DNA of 64,000 nucleotides from JBDSZL01 sp039925145 (GTDB lineage: Bacteria; Acidobacteriota; Vicinamibacteria; Vicinamibacterales; SCN-69-37). Of the stretch, positions 24,878-32,130 are shown in pieces. Within the stretch, counting starts at the first letter, position 1, and the number at the start of each line of letters is the position of its first letter. The stretch covers positions 1 through 64,000 of the forward strand of contig JBDSZL010000052.1 in NCBI GenBank assembly GCA_039925145.1. Reading direction: 5' to 3'. The notes beneath the pieces were generated by a model. It did no database searches. It had not been told where the DNA came from and saw nothing but the letters and a program-made list of their open reading frames with translations. Position numbers and translations under genes: made by a program.

Positions 24878-26221
24878 TCAGAAAAGGTGCGCGCCGTGCG
24901 CGCCAATCGAGAAACTGAGCTGAAACAGCAGCTCGTTGGCGGAAACGCCCTCGGCGAAATTTGTGCGGCGGAACTGCGTGCGTACCTGACTGAACTCGGA
25001 CGGCCAGAACGTCAGGAAGAGCGAGGCGCCGTTATCCTTCTGCGTGCCGTCCAGCACCCGCCCGGAGCGATCGAATCGCGCGCCCGCATACCAGCGCTGC
25101 GCGAACTGCCACTCGCCGAGTCCATAGAAGCCAAACGCGCTGACCCTGGTGTCGAACGGCAGATCCTGGCGGCTCCAGATGAGCTCACTCCGCAGATTGA
25201 GCCGGCTGTAGATGGCGCGCCGCAGGGGACGATAGCGGTAGGTCACATCCACGCCGACGAGCGACTTGTTCAGTGTGCCCTGCTCCGCAATCGACCCTGG
25301 CGGGCTTGTTGGGCCGAATGCGTACGACACGCCGAAGTCGAGGTTCTTGTCCTCGCTCAAGTCGCGATAGCCTCGCAGCCGCCCCACGTAATTCAGGTGC
25401 GACCGGCTGGAGCTCTGGAACACCGTCGAGGTGCCCGCATAGACCTCGCCGGTGGCTTCCAGAAAAAGGAGCTTGTTGTCGATGAGATGCGAGACCGACA
25501 CGCCGCTGTCCGACAGGCCCTCTTCGCCTCCGAGGAGGTTCTCGATGACGAGCGGCCGATCGACAGTGGGCATCGAATGGGTGTGCAGAGTGTTCACCTT
25601 GCCGAACTGCGCCCGCATCTTGCCGGCCTTCACCAGCAGGTTGTGCGGCAACGCCGTAAAGGTGACGAAACCTTCCTCGACCTCCAGACCTTCAGGTCCG
25701 GCCGCGAGAAAGAAATCGGCCTTGGCATACGGGTCGACGACCGCCTGAAAGGCCACTTCGGCTTCGCTCAGCTGCATCGTCGGCTGCCCGCTCAGCGGGT
25801 TCTTGCCAGCGGCTCCCTGAAGGTTGCCGATGACCGAGGTGTCCGGGTTGAAGACGCGGCCCGAATTGGGTGGCAGTGGCTGACCCGTCTGATCGGCACT
25901 CTGCGCGGCGGTAGCCAGTGGATCCGCGGGCGGGACCGCCGCACCGGACGGGGGAGCACTCGGCGCGCTGCGTGCTGCTGCTAGTGCCGGGGCGCCCGTC
26001 AGCTGCTGCAGCCGTTGTTCGAGCGCCGACAACCGCTCGTCATACTGCCGCCGCACGGCGTCCAGCTCAGACCTGAGCTGCGCGATCTGATCGAGCACCT
26101 GTTGGACGGCCGGGGCGCCTGGCACGGGGCTCGGTCCCCCCTGCTGCGCGTACCCGGGCGTTGAATTCAAGAAGAGAATGGCCACGCCAACAACTAGCGT
26201 GCCCGGGCGAAGAAACAGCAT
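24878..26221 (-). CDS. Porin-like outer-membrane protein of the metal-uptake cluster
   Basis: The 447-residue protein has a signal peptide, a coiled coil (about 38-77: QIAQLRSELDAVRRQYDERLSALEQRLQQL) and then alternating amphipathic beta strands ending in an aromatic-terminated C-terminus (SIGAHGAHLF), as in outer-membrane barrels. The coiled coil before the barrel resembles phosphate-selective porin O/P or trimeric porin anchors. Its place before the ZnuA/ZnuB genes suggests it moves metal across the outer membrane. GDxxGxx binding sites were not identified. Substrate is inferred from context only. Confidence 0.7.
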   Translation of the reverse strand: MLFLRPGTLVVGVAILFLNSTPGYAQQGGPSPVPGAPAVQQVLDQIAQLRSELDAVRRQYDERLSALEQRLQQLTGAPALAAARSAPSAPPSGAAVPPADPLATAAQSADQTGQPLPPNSGRVFNPDTSVIGNLQGAAGKNPLSGQPTMQLSEAEVAFQAVVDPYAKADFFLAAGPEGLEVEEGFVTFTALPHNLLVKAGKMRAQFGKVNTLHTHSMPTVDRPLVIENLLGGEEGLSDSGVSVSHLIDNKLLFLEATGEVYAGTSTVFQSSSRSHLNYVGRLRGYRDLSEDKNLDFGVSYAFGPTSPPGSIAEQGTLNKSLVGVDVTYRYRPLRRAIYSRLNLRSELIWSRQDLPFDTRVSAFGFYGLGEWQFAQRWYAGARFDRSGRVLDGTQKDNGASLFLTFWPSEFSQVRTQFRRTNFAEGVSANELLFQLSFSIGAHGAHLF

Positions 26222-26320
26222 GACGACCGACCTCCTTCAATGGGACGACCCCTGCGGCGCCCCGGCAGCGTCGAGCAGCCGAGGGCGTCTGACACAGCGT
26301 GCAGACTGGGCGGAACCGAT

Positions 26321-26683
26321 TTAGGAGAAGGCGGGCGGTGCCCGGGACGGCGTATGCGGGTGCGGGGAGTACCCAGACGCGTTGACGGCGCCCGCGATGA
26401 CCGACTCTGCCATCGCGAAGGCCGGCGCAGGACGCATCGCGGCCGTGGGAGCGGCGCCGCCGAGCGAACGGAGCAAGTGACAGATGGCGCAGTGTTCGGG
26501 GGCACGTGCGGCAGGCACCGCGCCTACCGACGCTGTGCTGCTGCCAGCCAATTGGAACGACGTGCCGCAGTCGGGATCCGGGTCGGCGAGCAGATGGCTG
26601 CTGGCCACCAGCGGTGGGACCAGGCTACCGATGAAAATCAGCAGCGCAAGCCAACCGACGTGGTGCCTGGCACGGGGACGCAT
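26321..26683 (-). CDS. Small exported Cys/His protein (DUF2946-like, 120 aa)
   Basis: Start MRPRARHHVGW at 26683 gives a signal-anchor (LALLIFIGSLVPPLVASS). The mature part has DPDPDC and EHCAICHLLRSLGG. The CAICH pentapeptide matches a heme-c motif, but no distal ligand or heme-protein fold follows and it more likely binds metal, as in DUF2946-type small proteins encoded beside metal-transport genes. It precedes the porin-znuA-znuB genes on the same strand with a 99-bp gap. A metal-chaperone or sensor role is inference. Confidence 0.6.
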   Translation of the reverse strand: MRPRARHHVGWLALLIFIGSLVPPLVASSHLLADPDPDCGTSFQLAGSSTASVGAVPAARAPEHCAICHLLRSLGGAAPTAAMRPAPAFAMAESVIAGAVNASGYSPHPHTPSRAPPAFS

Positions 26684-26754
26684 ATCAGCTTCCACTCTAG
26701 GCCCCGTGCGGACCCTCGTCAAGGAGGCGGCCTGGCGATTGCGGACGCCGGCGG

Positions 26755-27912
26755 TCAGAAACCAGCCGTCGCCGCCAACGTTCGGCGGGTCTGGACGGCC
26801 GCTGCCAGCGTCTCGAGGACCTTGGTGCTCTCGTCCCAGCCAATACAGGCGTCAGTGACGGACATGCCGTAGACCAACGGTGTACCGGGCACGAGCTCCT
26901 GGCGTCCTGCCAGCAGGTTCGACTCGATCATCACACCGGCAATCCGTCGATCCCCACCGGCGACCTGGGTGGCGATGGACGCACCCACGGTGATTTGTTT
27001 CTGGTAGTCCTTGCGGCTGTTCGCATGACTGCAGTCGATCATCAGCCGCTCGCACAGGCCTGCCTTGGCCAGCGCCCTGGCTGCGGCCGCCACGCTGTCG
27101 GTGTCGTAGTTGGGGGCCGTACCGCCGCGCAGAATGATGTGGCAATCTTCGTTGCCCTTGGTCTCGACAATCGCGACCTGCCCGTTCTTGTGCACGGAGA
27201 GGAAATGGTGCTTCTGTCCGGCCGCGAGGATGGCGTCGATGGCGATCTTCACGTTGCCGTCTGTGCCGTTCTTGAACCCGATGGGCGCCGACAGGCCTGA
27301 AGCGAGCTCCCGGTGCACCTGCGACTCGGTCGTGCGCGCGCCAATGGCACCCCAGCTGATCAGGTCGCCGATGTACTGCGGGGAAATCGTGTCGAGGAAT
27401 TCCGACGCCGCCGGCACGCCGAGTTGATTGATGTGCAGCAGCAGCTCACGCGCAATCCGCAGGCCCTCGTTGATGTCGAAGCTGCCGTTCAGGTGCGGGT
27501 CGTTAATCAGACCCTTCCACCCAACCGTCGTCCTCGGCTTCTCGAAGTAGACCCGCATGACGATCTCGAGGTCGGCCGAGAACCGGCGCAGTGTTTCACC
27601 GAGGCGGGTGGCATATTCGACCGCGGCGCCGGGATCGTGAATCGAGCAGGGCCCCATGACGACGAGCAGCCGATCGGACTGGCCCTGCAGGATGTCGTGA
27701 ATATGACGCCGCGTGGTGGCGATGAGGCGCTCGACCGCGCTGTCCTCAATGGGAAACGACCGAATCAATGCCTCGGGTGAGGGCAGGGGCGTTACGCCTT
27801 GAATACGCTCGTTGTCGGTCTGCGACGTCCGATCGTCGGACACGCGCAGAGACAGCTTGTCGATGCTCATGAATGTATCTGCAACATCTTGGCTGGATTG
27901 TGACGACTGCAT
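26755..27912 (-). CDS. aroG: 3-deoxy-7-phosphoheptulonate synthase (class I, AroFGH type)
   Basis: The enzyme joins phosphoenolpyruvate and erythrose-4-phosphate in the first step of the shikimate pathway. From MQSSQSS at 27912 it has 385 residues (MSIDKLSL at 27870 is the alternative start; neither has a clear ribosome-binding site). Hallmarks are DRLLVVMGPCSIHDP, RVYFEKPRTTVGWKGLINDPH, SWGAIGARTTESQVHRELASGLSAPIGFKNGTDG, and DCSHANSRKDYQKQ. Match to E. coli AroG is high and colinear. It is head to head with the cardiolipin synthase gene, 70 bp or less between starts. Confidence 0.9.
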   Translation of the reverse strand: MQSSQSSQDVADTFMSIDKLSLRVSDDRTSQTDNERIQGVTPLPSPEALIRSFPIEDSAVERLIATTRRHIHDILQGQSDRLLVVMGPCSIHDPGAAVEYATRLGETLRRFSADLEIVMRVYFEKPRTTVGWKGLINDPHLNGSFDINEGLRIARELLLHINQLGVPAASEFLDTISPQYIGDLISWGAIGARTTESQVHRELASGLSAPIGFKNGTDGNVKIAIDAILAAGQKHHFLSVHKNGQVAIVETKGNEDCHIILRGGTAPNYDTDSVAAAARALAKAGLCERLMIDCSHANSRKDYQKQITVGASIATQVAGGDRRIAGVMIESNLLAGRQELVPGTPLVYGMSVTDACIGWDESTKVLETLAAAVQTRRTLAATAGF

Positions 27913-27981
27913 CCCGCTCACGGACCACCCGCGGGGGTCGTGCCCGGGACCCAGGGGCCTACGCCGTATCATCGTATCGGG

Positions 27982-29511
27982 ATGTCACTGAGAGTTCCAG
28001 CTCGACCAGCCGCGCTGCCGAGCGACCGCACCCTGCTCCGCCGGTTTGCGGAACAGGCGTTCAGCCGCACGGCGGGCGCGCCCCTGGTCGACGGCAATCG
28101 CGTGCGGGTGCTTCGCGATGCCACTGAGAACTACCCGGCGTGGGAGGCGGCCATCGGCGAGGCGCGCCGCAGCGTCCACATCGAGATGTACATCTTCCAC
28201 CGCGACCGTGTCGGCCGGCGGTTCGTGGAGCTGCTCACCGCAAAGGCCCGAGCCGGCGTGTCGGTGCGCCTCGTCTACGACTGGTTCGGCTGCGGCACCG
28301 GTCCGGCGCTGGGGCTGTTCGCACCACTCGTGGCGGCCGGCGGACAGGTCCGGGCCTTCAACCCGCCGTCGATCACGAGCGCACTCGGCTGGTTGCGAAG
28401 GAACCACCGCAAGATGATTGTCGTGGACGGCCGCACCGCCTTCATTGCCGGACTCTGCATTGGCGCGGCGTGGGAAGGGCGGCCCGAACGCGGCCTCGAG
28501 CCATGGCGAGACACGGGACTCGAGGTGACGGGCCCGGTGGTCGCGCACGCGGAGCAATCCTTTGACGAGAGCTGGCGGCTCGCCGGTGGTCCGCCCGAAC
28601 CCGCACACCACGCGGGGCCGCCTGCCGACGCCTGTGGGGACGTGCATCTCCGGCTCATCGCCACCGAGCCCTTTACGGCCAACATGCTGCGTCTCGACTT
28701 GCTGGTGGCCGCCCTGGCGCAACAGTCGCTCTGGATCGCCGACGCCTACTTCATCGGCACCGGTCCCTACCTCGAGTCACTCAAACGCGCGGCCAGTGAT
28801 GGCGTAGACGTGCGCCTGCTGCTCCCGCAAGACAGCGACGTCGGCTGGACCGTCCCCGTTTCGCGCTCGCTCTATCGTCCGCTGCTCGAGGCCGGCGTGC
28901 GGATCTTCGAGTGGCAGGGCACGATGATCCACGCGAAGACGGCCGTGGCCGACGGCCGCTGGGCCCGCGTCGGCTCCACGAATCTCAACCTGAACAGCTG
29001 GATGGGCAACTGGGAGATGGATGTGGCCATCGAGGATCCGCGGGTGGCGCGGACGTTGAAGGACCATTACGAAGAGGACCTCGAACGGTCCACCGAGATT
29101 GTCCTGCAGACGTTCAGCCAGCCGTGGATCGAGCGCCGGCGCGCGCAACGAGGACGTCGCAGGGGGCGCCGCCAATCACGGCGAGTCGTGCGCGCGGTCA
29201 CGGGCGTGGGGCGCAGCATCGGCGCGGCCATCAGCGGCAACCGGCCGCTGGAGGAATTCGAGCTCGGCCCAATCACCAGCGTGGGGCTCGTGCTGGCGGC
29301 AATCGCGGCGGTCGGCTTCTTTGCGCCACGCGTGCTCGCCTGGCCCGCGGCCCTCATCGCCGGATGGACGGCCCTGACGTTCTTCGCCGAGGCCTGGGCC
29401 GTGCGAAAGCGCCGGTCGCAACTGCTGAAGACCGATTCGGCGCCCGCCCCGGCACCGGTGCTCGACGCGAGCGGCGGACCGGCAAAGAAACAGGTCGGCC
29501 ACGATCGATGA
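27982..29511 (+). CDS. cls: Cardiolipin synthase-like phospholipase D protein
   Basis: The 509-residue enzyme has two HxKxxxxD motifs, HRKMIVVD at 142 and HAKTAVAD at 317, each followed by the Asn/Gly element (VGSTNLNLNSW after the second). This is the phospholipase D fold of cardiolipin synthases that join two phosphatidylglycerols. Unusually the usual N-terminal membrane helices are replaced by two C-terminal helices (about 415-455: SVGLVLAAIAAVGFFAPRVLAWPAALIAGW). The basic segment before them (RRRAQRGRRRGRRQSRR) would bind phospholipid. The call as Cls rather than another PLD enzyme is moderately sure. It precedes the NamZ gene by 22 bp. Confidence 0.8.
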   Translation: MSLRVPARPAALPSDRTLLRRFAEQAFSRTAGAPLVDGNRVRVLRDATENYPAWEAAIGEARRSVHIEMYIFHRDRVGRRFVELLTAKARAGVSVRLVYDWFGCGTGPALGLFAPLVAAGGQVRAFNPPSITSALGWLRRNHRKMIVVDGRTAFIAGLCIGAAWEGRPERGLEPWRDTGLEVTGPVVAHAEQSFDESWRLAGGPPEPAHHAGPPADACGDVHLRLIATEPFTANMLRLDLLVAALAQQSLWIADAYFIGTGPYLESLKRAASDGVDVRLLLPQDSDVGWTVPVSRSLYRPLLEAGVRIFEWQGTMIHAKTAVADGRWARVGSTNLNLNSWMGNWEMDVAIEDPRVARTLKDHYEEDLERSTEIVLQTFSQPWIERRRAQRGRRRGRRQSRRVVRAVTGVGRSIGAAISGNRPLEEFELGPITSVGLVLAAIAAVGFFAPRVLAWPAALIAGWTALTFFAEAWAVRKRRSQLLKTDSAPAPAPVLDASGGPAKKQVGHDR

Positions 29512-29533
29512 CCGCCCGTTCTATCATCTAGCG

Positions 29534-30697
29534 ATGTCGTTCGCCCTGGGCTCGGACGTTCTCTTCGATCGCGATCTCCTGCGCGGCCGGACCATTGGAC
29601 TGGTCTGCAACCCGGCCTCCATCAACACCCGGTTCGAACACGTCATCACACGTGCCGAGGCAGCCGGCGTTCGCATCGGCGCCATCTTCGGCCCGCAGCA
29701 CGGGTTTCAGTCGGATGTGCAGGAGAACATGATCGAGTCGGGCCACACGAGCGACGCCCGACGCCGGGTGCCGATCTACTCGCTCTACAGCGAAACCCGT
29801 GAGCCGACCGCGGCGATGCTCGAAGGCGTCGACGCGCTGGTGATCGACCTGCAGGACGTGGGCACCCGCATCTACACCTACATGTACACGATGGCGAACT
29901 GCCTGAAGGCCGCCCGCACGCACGGCCTGCCGGTGATCGTCTGCGATCGGCCCAACCCGATCGGCGGCGTCGAGGTCGAAGGACCGATGCTGGCGCCAGG
30001 CTTCGAGTCGTTCGTCGGCATGTATCCCATCCCAATGCGCCATGGGATGACCATCGGCGAGCTGGCCCGGCTCTTCAACGGGCATTTCGGCATCGGCGCG
30101 AAGCTCGAAGTCATCGCCATGCGCGGTTGGGCGCGTGACGATTTCTACGACTCGACGGGACTGCCATGGGTCCTGCCTTCCCCCAATCTGCCGACCCTCG
30201 ACAGTGCGTTCGTGTACCCGGGCACCGTGCTGTTCGAAGGGACGAACGTGTCGGAGGGTCGCGGCACCACGAAACCGTTCGAGCTGGTCGGCGCACCGTG
30301 GGTCGACGCGGAGGCATTTGCGGCCGAGCTGAACGCCCGGCGCCTCGAAGGTGTGCATTTTCGGCCGGCGGTCTTCGAACCGACATTTCACAAGCACGCC
30401 GGGACGACCTGCGGCGGGTGCCAGATCCACATCACCGACCGAACACAGTTCCGGCCGGTCGAAGCCGGCGTCGCGCTGCTCGGCGCGTTTCGCGAAGCAG
30501 CGCCCGACCGGTTCGCGTGGCGCGACCCGCCCTACGAATACGAGCACACGATGCCACCAATCGACATCCTCTACGGGTCGTCTTCGTTACGGGCCGCCAT
30601 CGACGCCGGCGGGCTCGCGGCCCAGCTCAGCGCCGGCTGGCCGCACGAGCTGGAAACCTTCCTCGACGCTCGCGAGAGCGTCTTGCTCTACCGCTGA
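29534..30697 (+). CDS. namZ: DUF1343 / exo-beta-N-acetylmuramidase NamZ
   Basis: The 387-residue protein fits the DUF1343 family throughout: GLVCNPASINTRFEHV, FGPQHGFQSDVQENM, VDALVIDLQDVGTRIYTYMYTM, RPNPIGGVEVEGP, and PNLPTLDSAFVYPGTVLFEGTNVSEGRGT. The family's characterised member removes terminal MurNAc from muropeptides during peptidoglycan recycling. No signal peptide is seen at this start, so a cytoplasmic form or a recycling step after uptake is implied. It follows the cardiolipin synthase gene and is followed by the SRPBCC gene with 16 bp between; all three are on the same strand. Confidence 0.9.
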   Translation: MSFALGSDVLFDRDLLRGRTIGLVCNPASINTRFEHVITRAEAAGVRIGAIFGPQHGFQSDVQENMIESGHTSDARRRVPIYSLYSETREPTAAMLEGVDALVIDLQDVGTRIYTYMYTMANCLKAARTHGLPVIVCDRPNPIGGVEVEGPMLAPGFESFVGMYPIPMRHGMTIGELARLFNGHFGIGAKLEVIAMRGWARDDFYDSTGLPWVLPSPNLPTLDSAFVYPGTVLFEGTNVSEGRGTTKPFELVGAPWVDAEAFAAELNARRLEGVHFRPAVFEPTFHKHAGTTCGGCQIHITDRTQFRPVEAGVALLGAFREAAPDRFAWRDPPYEYEHTMPPIDILYGSSSLRAAIDAGGLAAQLSAGWPHELETFLDARESVLLYR

Positions 30698-30713
30698 GCC
30701 GCTGTTTCCAACC

Positions 30714-31211
30714 GTGGCCGACTCTTCATCAGAACCCGAAGGCCGCTTCGAACAGAATCTCGTGATCGCGGCGCCACCGGCGGTGGTGTTCGACTGCTTC
30801 TTCGCGCCCGAGGCGCTCCGCGCATGGTGGCAGGCGGTGCGATCGGTCACGACACCCGTGCCGCTGGGCGTCTACGCCATCGAATGGGCGTCGACGCCGT
30901 ATCAGGACGATCTGCTCGGTGCGCTCGGCGGGGTATTTCACGGCACCATCGTCGATCTCAGGATGGGCCAGCAGTTCCTCGTCGCTGACTCGTACTGGAT
31001 TCCGCCCCAAGGGCAGCCGATCGGGCCCATGGCGCTCGAGATCGCGTGCATGCCCGATCCGGCGGGGTGCAAGCTGCGCGTCAGGCAGGATGGATACGAG
31101 CCGTCACCCCGCTGGACCCGCTACTACGCGGTGGTGGCGCGAGGATGGCAAGTCTCGCTGATCGCGCTGAAACGATATGCCGAAGACTCGCCCAGGCCGC
31201 GCGCGCGGTGA
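30714..31211 (+). CDS. SRPBCC (AHSA1-like) protein
   Basis: GTG 30714 gives 165 residues that match START/SRPBCC ligand-binding folds of the AHSA1 type: ENLVIAAPPAVVFDCFFAPEALRAWWQ, VTTPVPLGVYAIEW, GVFHGTIVDLRMGQQFLV and the final helix YAVVARGWQVSLIALKRY. Such proteins bind hydrophobic ligands; some assist Hsp90. The role here is unknown. The stop codon is followed at once by the heptamer array (31214-31269). Confidence 0.75.
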   Translation: MADSSSEPEGRFEQNLVIAAPPAVVFDCFFAPEALRAWWQAVRSVTTPVPLGVYAIEWASTPYQDDLLGALGGVFHGTIVDLRMGQQFLVADSYWIPPQGQPIGPMALEIACMPDPAGCKLRVRQDGYEPSPRWTRYYAVVARGWQVSLIALKRYAEDSPRPRAR

Positions 31212-31213
31212 GG

Positions 31214-31269
31214 CTTGGGGCTTGGGGCTTGGGGCTTGGGGCTTGGGGCTTGGGGCTTGGGGCTTGGGG
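31214..31269 (+). repeat. (CTTGGGG)8 heptamer array, potential G-quadruplex
   Basis: Eight exact copies of CTTGGGG run from 31214 to 31269, giving eight GGGG runs separated by three-base CTT loops. Four adjacent G4 runs satisfy the usual G-quadruplex pattern. The array fills the space between the SRPBCC stop (31211) and the start of the DsbA-like gene (31286), so it is in the 5' untranslated region or promoter of that gene. The unit of seven bases changes phase by one on each gain or loss. Confidence 0.9.
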
Positions 31270-31285
31270 ATGATGAGGAACACGT

Positions 31286-32071
31286 ATGGATACGTCTGAT
31301 CGCACGCCTGCCACGCCGCCTGTGCCGCCGGCGGCGGACCACCAGCGTCCGAAACCGAAGGCGCGCGTCGCCGACGGCCTGCTGCTCGGCACGGCCGTCC
31401 TGTGCCTGGGACTCACCACCTCGCTCTGGCTTCACGTTCGCCGCGAGCTTGCCGACGTGAAGCAGACGCAGCGCGCCATCATCAGCCAGTTGGCGTCGCA
31501 GGGAGCGGCCACGATCGACGTGAGCGGTTCGCCGGCCCTGGGCCGCGCCGATGCGGTGGTGACCCTGATCGAGTTCTCCGACTACGAGTGCCCGTTCTGT
31601 ATCCGGCACTTCACTCAGACGATGCCGCAGATTCGAGCGAACTACATCGAGACGGGCAAGATCCGGTACGTGTTCCGCGACCTGCCGATCGACGAACTGC
31701 ACCCGGCCGCCATCCGCGCGCACGAAGCGGCGAGATGCGCCGCTGAACAGAGCCGATTCTGGGAACTGCACACGCGGCTGTTCAGTGCACCCGGCACGCA
31801 CAAAGACGACTCGTTGCTCGTGCGGGCCGAAGAGGCGGGGTTGAAGATGGACACCTTCAAAGAATGCCTCGCGAGCGGTCGGACGACAGCCGCGATTCGC
31901 CAGTCGGTGTCAGCAGCCGCGAGTCTGGGCGCGCACGGAACGCCGTCGTTCTTCATCGGCCTGCGTGACACGGCGACCGACCAGGTGAGGATCGTCCAGG
32001 CGGTGAGCGGTGCCCAGCCGTTTGAGGCGTTCGAGAAGGCGATCGCTGCCGTAACCGCCGTCTCGAATTGA
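31286..32071 (+). CDS. DsbA-family thioredoxin (DSBA_Thioredoxin_4), membrane-anchored
   Basis: The 261-residue protein has a Pro-rich cytoplasmic N-terminus, a signal anchor (GLLLGTAVLCLGLTTSLWL), and a DsbA/DsbG-type domain with C102-P-F-C105 in FSDYECPFCIRHF, and GTPSFFI supplying the cis-Pro. It resembles oxidoreductases of Acidobacteriota and Deltaproteobacteria that act on secreted proteins. The active site faces the periplasm. GAGGAAC lies 8 bases before the ATG; the heptamer array ends 16 bases before it, so the array should affect translation or transcription initiation. Confidence 0.85.
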   Translation: MDTSDRTPATPPVPPAADHQRPKPKARVADGLLLGTAVLCLGLTTSLWLHVRRELADVKQTQRAIISQLASQGAATIDVSGSPALGRADAVVTLIEFSDYECPFCIRHFTQTMPQIRANYIETGKIRYVFRDLPIDELHPAAIRAHEAARCAAEQSRFWELHTRLFSAPGTHKDDSLLVRAEEAGLKMDTFKECLASGRTTAAIRQSVSAAASLGAHGTPSFFIGLRDTATDQVRIVQAVSGAQPFEAFEKAIAAVTAVSN

Positions 32072-32130
32072 CGGGAATCGGGCAGCAGGCACCGAACGAC
32101 GCATCAGCGAGGGGCACCTGCGCTGCCGAC

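Noticed and set aside
26321..26683. Cytochrome c identity from the CAICH motif
   Set aside because: Protein is only 120 residues, mostly signal and disordered tail, with no plausible second heme ligand or fold.
31200..31270. Protein-coding reading of the heptamer array giving SPKPQAP repeats on the minus strand
   Set aside because: Such repeats arise from any frame of CTTGGGG; no start site or flanking domain supports translation, and the array is intergenic on the plus strand.
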